Below, one piece after another: positions 57,887 through 64,000 of a DNA stretch of 64,000 nt. Both the position numbers and the translations under genes were made by a program. The notes below the pieces were generated by a model. That model had not been told where the DNA came from and ran no database searches. It saw only the letters and a program-made list of their open reading frames with translations. The stretch comes from Anthopleura xanthogrammica (lineage: Eukaryota > Cnidaria > Anthozoa > Actiniaria > Actiniidae), in contig OZ025217.1 in the NCBI GenBank assembly GCA_964019055.1, forward strand, positions 3,766,617 through 3,830,616, written 5' to 3'. Numbering within the stretch: position 1 is the first letter of the stretch; every line of letters begins with the position of its first letter.

Positions 57887-58455
57887 GTATGTTACTGTTT
57901 CTTGAGCTGTTTTTGTTTACTTTAATACTTTTCAGTTCGAGAAGGTACGGCAATCTCACATTTAGGAAGTTTTTTCTGGAGCTATATCGAAGGTCATGAA
58001 GTCTATTTTAATTCAAATTTGTATAAATACTATTTGTATGTTACTGTTTCTTGAGCTGTTTTTGTTTACTTTAATACTTTTTTTCGAGAAGGTACGGGAA
58101 TCTCACATTTAGGAAGTTTTTTCTGGAGCTATATCGAAAGTCATGAAGTCTATTTTAATTCAAATTTGTATACTAGATTATTTGTATGTTACTGTTTCTT
58201 GAGCTGTTTTTGTTTACTTTAATACTTTTTTTCGAGAAGGTACGGCAATCTCACACTTAGGAAGTTTTTTCTTCGCCTATATCGAAGTCATATGAAGTCC
58301 ATTTTAATTCAAATTTATATAAATACTATTTGTATGTTACTGTTTCTTGAGCTGTTTTTGTTTACTTTAATACTTTTTTTCGAGAAGGTACGGCAATCTC
58401 ACACTTAGGAAGTTTTTTCTTCACCTATATCGAAAGTCATGAAGCCTATTTTCAT
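57887..58455. repeat. 148-bp tandem repeat, about four copies
   Basis: GTATGTTACTGTTTCTTGAG starts at 57887, 58036, 58184 and 58332 (spacing 149, 148, 148). Each unit runs through TTTGTTTACTTTAATAC and GAGAAGGTACGG to CTATATCGAA and TTTTAATTCAAATTT. The last unit is incomplete. It is a minisatellite with no coding potential. Confidence 0.93.
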
Positions 58456-59080
58456 TTATATAACTGAATACTAAAACTTTAATGTATAGTGTTCGAGTTT
58501 TGAGCTTACCATTTTGAAGCGAAAACCACCAGCTTATAAGCAAACCACTGTCACTCAGCCAATTCTGGATAAAAAGTGCGTTGTAATTAAAGTAAAGTAG
58601 ACTCTGCGGGTATAGTATAGTTGCATGCAAATGATCTGAGAAAGTTCCAGAGTGATTCAAGCCTAGGGGAGATTAGAGTGTCTTTATCTCTTCTTGTAAG
58701 CCTTCCAATTAATTCAACTTCTTGTCAGTAAATCATCTTGCATTCAAGTATCTATATAAATGGCTGGAAATAAAGTTTTTCGCTATAATTTTTTGGTCTT
58801 CATGTTGTTGTTGTTCAGATTTTTGGCTGAATGTTCAATCTTTTCTTAAATCTTTCTAGAAGTGCCTCTAAGAGGCAACAACCTTGGTGCCTAGTGATAT
58901 TTCATTTTCAGAAATATGTAAAGCATGTGAAAAAATCATGGAATATAATGTTGTCATTTAAAAGAGTTAGCTAGTATTGAAAGGCTGTCATTATTTGAGA
59001 AATATTTCCATATAACTTTAATTATCGTCAACGAATTTGACGAAATGCAATATATTTTTGATTTTCCGATTTTTTCTCCT
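58456..59080. other. AT-rich spacer with a weak exon-like segment
   Basis: On the minus strand, TTTTTATCCAG followed by AATTGGCTGAGTGACAGTGG and a CAAAATG|GTAAGCTC donor at about 58510 resembles a 55-base internal exon, but no neighbour or family supports it. The rest is featureless. Confidence 0.3.
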
Positions 59081-59085
59081 TTTCC

Positions 59086-59098
59086 TTCTTTCTTTCTC

Positions 59099-59179
<81 letters not shown>

Positions 59180-59198
59180 TTCCTTCCTTCCTTCCTTC

Positions 59199-59275
<77 letters not shown>

Positions 59276-59290
59276 TTCCTTCCTTCCTTC

Positions 59291-59362
<72 letters not shown>

Positions 59363-59363
59363 T
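59086..59363. repeat. (TTTC)n/(TTCC)n microsatellite
   Basis: A run of about 280 bases of TTTC tetranucleotides with two inner blocks of TTCC. The overlapping FLSF / KKER frames on both strands are artefacts of the repeat. Confidence 0.97.
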
Positions 59364-59686
59364 TTCAAAATATACAATAGAAAAGAAAAAAATAGGAGAA
59401 AATCTGGCCTTCAGTTTAAAATGCATTCATTCAGTTTAAAATGGATAGATGGAAAGAAAGAAAGACAAGAAATGATCCACGCGAAATAAAAGTCCAAATT
59501 TTTAGAGATTTATATTTAGAATTAATTATTCACTTTCCAAATTTTTGTAAAGTACGATATCATTGTTACAAGTTATCCCGGCCTTATCCCTCAAACGTTA
59601 CATCCCAATAATCTCTTATTCATTCCTATTATTGCTTTCCAAACAATAACTTCCGTAAGAATGATTCCTTGCTGATCGGAAATGAA

Positions 59687-60055
59687 GGGCGGTGTGTGGT
59701 GTAGCGGCAGTACATTTGCTTCTCACCTCTGCCCAGGTGTCTTAGGTTCGATTCTCAGACTCGACATTATACATATGAGTAGAGTTTGTTAGATCTCTCC
59801 CTTGATTCGAGGGTTTTTCTCCAGGTCTCCGATTTTCCCTCTTCCGCGTAACCCAATACGAAATTCCAACTTGATCTGTGAGTTAACCGTGCCCTGGCTT
59901 AGATCAGCCCAGTGGATGTTTCAGGGTTTGATGTGTGAGTTAGCCGTGCCCTGACTTTGATGAGCCCAGTGGATGTTTCAGGGTTTGATGTGTGAGTTAG
60001 CCGTGCCCTGACTTTGATGAGCCCATGCAGAGCCTGTTTCTGGGTATCGATAATA
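59687..60055 (+). repeat. tRNA-derived SINE with tandem tail
   Basis: The most complete copy in the window. It has an A-box-like TGGTGTAGCGGCAG near 59697, B box GGTTCGATTCT at 59745-59755, the body ATGAGTAGAGTTTGTTAG and GAGGGTTTTTCTCCAGG, then three tail units. These read GTGAGTTAACCGTGCCC or GTGAGTTAGCCGTGCCC, then GATCAGCCC or GATGAGCCC, then GTTTCAGGG or a variant. The tail units of about 57 bases are in direct tandem. Confidence 0.85.
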
Positions 60056-60943
60056 ATTTGAAGGTTTGAAGGTTTGGAGATATAGAGTATATATCTCATA
60101 TTATATTTTTAAAAGATATTATCATTTGACTGAGGTACCTTTTCTTGGGATGGTCAGTGGTTGTATTTCTTGTGATTTTCGAGTAAAAATACCACCGTTA
60201 CGTTTTTTATCGAGTTTTTATCGAAATCTTCACCGGGCTTATTCTTCTGGCAGCTGGCTAATCTGCTTTGACGACTGATCCTCATAAGTTGAACGGACAA
60301 ATTATATGCACTAATGTATTCACTGACTCACTAGGAGCCAATATCCATCCCGCCTACATATCTTGATCGATTGACAATATTTTCATAACTCATCGAAATG
60401 ATCTTCTTATTTACGTTATAAATCCAATACGATATTTCTTTCGGTTTCTTTGATCTCACAAATGATATTTGTAACTCATTTTGGGAATGATTATCGCTTT
60501 AACCAGACTAAATAGGGTATGTTTTATGCTCAAAATTATTCTGTGGTTTTCTGACCTATCGTAATACAGGTAGCGGCCAAACGCCGTCAGTAGCTGTTAG
60601 TCAAAGTTACCATTGATAGTTTTCAGCCATTCCTGAGAGAGCCAAGAGACATGGCAGCCATGCTGGTGGTCTTAGCAATGGATACCTATTATGAAGTAAC
60701 GTGAAAACGAAGCCAACTGACCAACTAGTCTTTACACAATAATGATATGCAATAACTATAGGGAATGGTTCGGTGGAAGTATTTCATAACTCCTTACTTT
60801 AGATTAAAAGAAATAGAGGAGAAAGGGAAGTGATAGAAAAAGGGCAACAAAAAGAAGAGGAAGAGGAGGAGGAGATGGAGGAGGAGGAAGATCGAGAAGG
60901 AGGGAGAAAGGAAATAAATAAATAAATATTTTACATCCCCTGT
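60056..60943. other. AT-rich spacer
   Basis: No gene recognised. A GAGGA-rich purine stretch lies at 60855-60905; the proline-rich minus-strand frame across it is an artefact. Confidence 0.5.
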
Positions 60944-60945
60944 TA

Positions 60946-61174
60946 CAGTGCGAATCGAAAAACCGTGGGCATGTACTCAGGAATAATTCAGAAATCGTAT
61001 ATCGTTCGTTGAACAATATGAAACGACTCTCTAACTACCAGAAGTTTATCAGTCTGATTACAAATCAATCGAATTTTTTTGCAGTTATAGACAGTTGTTT
61101 CAGATTGTTCAACGAGCGATTCACGATTTCTGAACTATTTCTGGGTGCCCACGGTTTTTCTTTTTGCACTGCTG
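60946..61174. mobile_element. mariner-type MITE, long inverted ends
   Basis: TA flanks; the two halves are inverted copies of about 75 bases. Left: CAGTGCGAATCGAAAAACCG, TGGGCA, AATTCAGAAATCGT, CGTTGAACAAT. Right: ATTGTTCAACGAGCG, ACGATTTCTGAA, TGCCCACGGTTTTTC, TTGCACTG. Non-coding. Its terminal sequence is distinct from the elements at 18563 and 30994. Confidence 0.82.
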
Positions 61175-61879
61175 TAACTTGATTTGAATTTCATTTTTGT
61201 GCTAAGAAAGCAGATCAAGTTGTTTTGACTCTGGAGCATGCATATACTAATTTACCATCCTCTCTTACATCTTTGTTTGTTTTGAAGTCTAAAACTATAG
61301 AGAATTTTTAAAATAAATCATCAGGATTTTAGGTTTTAGATCCTAGACCTCAGTAAGATTTTTCTATCCCTTTACGTCCTATTTTATCGTTACGTTTTTT
61401 AGTTGATAAAACTCCAGGTGATCTGGAATCTACACGCGCAATGCATTGTTTGTCTCAGCGAAATTTCCAAGGGTTTTCTATTATTTCTTGTCAAAATGAA
61501 ATATTTTCCACCAACAACGACGAAATATGCTTTTTCTAAAAGGTATTTGGTGAATATTAGCATGGATGAGTTTTATTTTCTTTATTTTCGAGCAAAAGCT
61601 GTCGTAAATCGAGCCGAAAACCTGGAACTAGGAAACTTTGAGCTACGAACAAAATGCTCTCTGATTGGCTAATTCCTTCAGCCTAAGGGAAGCAAAATCA
61701 CCTGGACTTACTTCATCATATTTAATACGACGTTTACTGAGTACTCAGTGACAAAAGCTTAAGCTACTCAGAAATATTCTCAGATCTAGCTGAGTATCCT
61801 TATGATACACCTAGCATCACTACATTACTGCGACAGAAGGCTAGAACAGTTATTTATTAATTAGTAAGCTAGGAAACAG
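61175..61879. other. AT-rich spacer
   Basis: The 89-codon plus-strand frame at 61403 has no recognised domain and no repeat origin. I do not call it a gene, because it lacks a partner exon or promoter signal. Confidence 0.4.
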
Positions 61880-61970
61880 TTAGCCTGAGAAAACAGACGT
61901 CCTTTCGCTCCTAATCCCCCCGCGAAACTTAGTTTGAGGAGGAGCGAAAGGACCGTCTGTTTTGTTCAGG
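61880..61970. mobile_element. short foldback element with an 11-bp flanking duplication
   Basis: Inverted arms CCTGAGAAAACAGACGTCC / TTTCGCTCCT and AGGAGCGAAAGG / ACCGTCTGTTTTGTTCAGG enclose a short core. CTAGGAAACAG stands directly on both sides (61869-61879 and 61971-61981), as expected for an 11-base target-site duplication. Confidence 0.72.
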
Positions 61971-61981
61971 CTAGGAAACAG

Positions 61982-63501
61982 ATGAACGTACAATGTTTAT
62001 GTTTGGCTCACGCAGTTGGCCATGGCCAAAAAAAAAAAAAAAAAAATTATGTTGTCATTTTTCATTACAATTCTATTGAATAAAATTAGCAAGGGGTAGA
62101 ATGAGTGTTAACAACTGACCGCAGGAGAAATAAGAACTAATATTGATATAATATAAACGATAATAGTTCATTTGTATCGTGAACTGAGGCCCTGACGTAT
62201 ATTGAGTTTTGATGACAAAGAATTTATGAATTCAACCGCGTAGAATGATAACAAGGCAAGCAAAGCTTGGGTGATGATGAGCTGATAAACAAATGTTTTT
62301 CTTTCACTAAATTATAGGTTTAGGATTCAATGTTCTATGTATCGCTCGAATCGCACGCGCGGGCATATTTATAACTATATATATGAGCGCATATGTAAGC
62401 TGAGTTTTTGATGCGTTCTTTCCTTCCTAATGTTACAATTCCAGATTATTTTCAAAGACCCAGCCGGGCGCGAAACCCTATGCTAAATCCAAGCCATTCT
62501 TAAATTTTATAGAATATATTTTGGGCCGTTTCTTGGACAAGTATTTTATTCTTGAGCTTTGAATAGAACTTTTTGCGCGCCTCATTGAGACGATGAAATG
62601 AAGAAAAAAATATTCAGTTTACTAAAATATTGGCTGCACTAAAAAAATTGATCCACCTGCTTTAATATCCCATCTTACATTTTTTCCCTGTCAAAATAAA
62701 GCTGATTTATTACAATTTTTTTTGATGAAATTAAGATGAGCCCGGCTACGAGTCGCCATGTAATTTCTCTGAGTTACAAAATTTTTGTGAAGTGGTGAGA
62801 AAATGGGCGTATAATTTTGCATCCTCTGCTCTAGTTTTATTTTTACGAAAAAGACATCATCTGAATAAACCATCTGTATTAAAAAAAAAGATCTAAAAAC
62901 CACAAAGGACGCCGTCAAAGTCAGTACCGTATGTTTCCCACTCATACGAAAAGCACTGAAGTAGGTTCTTTAACCGGCGATTGCGTGCGTTACGTTTCAC
63001 AGTTTGCTTATTCTTTACATTCTATTCATTCGTCTTTTTTTTATTGAGAAAGTTAATACGGTATATTTTAAAGCACATATACGGTACTGAAATTGTATTG
63101 CAACATCTCCTTCTCATCGATTTTTTTCCGTGCGATTATCTACATCCAACTACAATGCTCATAGTTTAGATGAGTGGATCATAGTGTAATAAGTATGTCT
63201 ACCGGATACAGTTAACCTCTAATCTGCGTATCGAAATGAGAAGTGAGAGTTAGTGAGTTAACGTCCTTATCTTAGCTTTATGGCGGAAACTTCTTAAAAC
63301 GACTCATTTCCTTCAGAAACAGGGGAAACTACTTGCGAAAATATTTAATCAAACCCTTCATTATCAAGCCTTTTATGCTGAAGACTGGATCGGTTTCTTA
63401 TGTAGTTAGTTAGCCTCAAGTATCTTACGTATAAATCCGCGAGAATGCATGATATGACTTGGTGGGTATTTTCCCTTCAAAGACCTATAAAGTATTGTCG
63501 T

Positions 63502-63506
<5 letters not shown>
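61982..63506. other. AT-rich spacer
   Basis: Poly-A run at 62028-62046. No gene, RNA or significant repeat recognised. Confidence 0.45.
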
Positions 63507-63546
<40 letters not shown>

Positions 63547-63582
63547 TAACAATAATAATAATAATAATAATAATAAAATAAC

Positions 63583-63627
<45 letters not shown>
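63507..63627. repeat. (AAT)n microsatellite
   Basis: About 120 bases of AAT/ATA trinucleotides broken twice by AAAATAAC. Confidence 0.97.
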
Positions 63628-63628
<1 letters not shown>

Positions 63629-64000
63629 CTTTATCTAATGTGGGTATCAAATACAGCAGAATATAGTGAGCTGGTTTCCAATTTGGCCCACAACTATTGA
63701 CAACGTGTAATAGTAAATACTTACCACGAAATAGTCTCGAAGCTTTATCTCGACAAAAGCAGGACTACCAACCCACTTTGACCAGCTCACTGGCTGCTAG
63801 TTTTCCTTATATATATATAATATAAAAACTGATATCATTAAAGTTTTTCATAATTATGCCATTTCAGCGAATGCACTTTATTTTCACTAATCCCCGTTTT
63901 TCATCCAGATAATTAAAAGCCATCTCATTCATCATATAAGGATTATCCTAAGAAGACACTTCCAACTTAATAGCGAAGAAAATTGAAAACCTATAATTAT
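63628..64000. other. window end, no gene
   Basis: A donor-like TTTCGTG|GTAAGTA on the minus strand at about 63720 follows a sequence with stop codons in all frames. It could at most be a 5' UTR exon. Nothing else is seen. Confidence 0.35.

Noticed and set aside
59018..59489. Lys/Glu-rich and Phe/Leu/Ser-rich frames on both strands
   Set aside because: They are translations of the TTTC/TTCC microsatellite.

Overview
This window is nuclear DNA of an animal. The genes are split by GT-AG introns, spacing is loose, the DNA is AT-rich, and it carries tRNA-derived SINEs, foldback/MITE elements and microsatellites. Intronless class A GPCRs, an LRR-bearing GPCR and a single MBD2/3 gene with methyl-CpG-contacting residues suggest an early-branching metazoan. 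An anthozoan cnidarian is my best guess, but the species cannot be fixed from the sequence. No operon, CRISPR array, phage or bacterial island is present.

Layout. 3.2-9.2 kb: two related intronless rhodopsin-class GPCRs, same strand. 11.4-12.9 kb: a TATA-driven three-exon gene for a secreted 176-residue protein I do not recognise. 13.7-21.3 kb: a 17-exon TTLL6/13-type tubulin polyglutamylase with an RFX X-box-like site upstream. 22.75-30.3 kb: an MFSD12-like lysosomal transporter with two paralogous first coding exons, apparently spliced to one shared set of nine downstream exons. 30.85-33.45 kb, minus strand: a five-exon protein with an N-terminal BRCT-like domain, convergent with MFSD12. 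34.2-35.5 kb: MBD2/3. 38.0-40.05 kb, minus strand: ribosomal protein RPL36, head-to-head with PGM3 (40.4-43.5 kb), whose single intron holds about 1 kb of uninterrupted ATCC repeat. 45.4-50.3 kb, minus strand: an LRR-containing GPCR (LGR-like) with a recently duplicated LRR exon. 50.3-64 kb: AT-rich, no confident gene; one possible terminal exon, tandem repeats, MITEs and microsatellites.

The genes do not form one pathway. They are ordinary animal housekeeping and signalling genes: chromatin (MBD2/3), translation (RPL36), UDP-GlcNAc synthesis (PGM3), cilia (TTLL), lysosome (MFSD12) and cell-surface receptors. All exon junctions given were read by hand. In each multi-exon model the reading frame closes exactly across every junction, which is the main support for the structures. 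I see no clearly new multi-gene system. The most unusual items are the duplicated MFSD12 first exon, the unrecognised secreted gene, the BRCT gene, the duplicated LRR exon, promoter-like sites with no gene, and the unbroken 1-kb tetranucleotide array.
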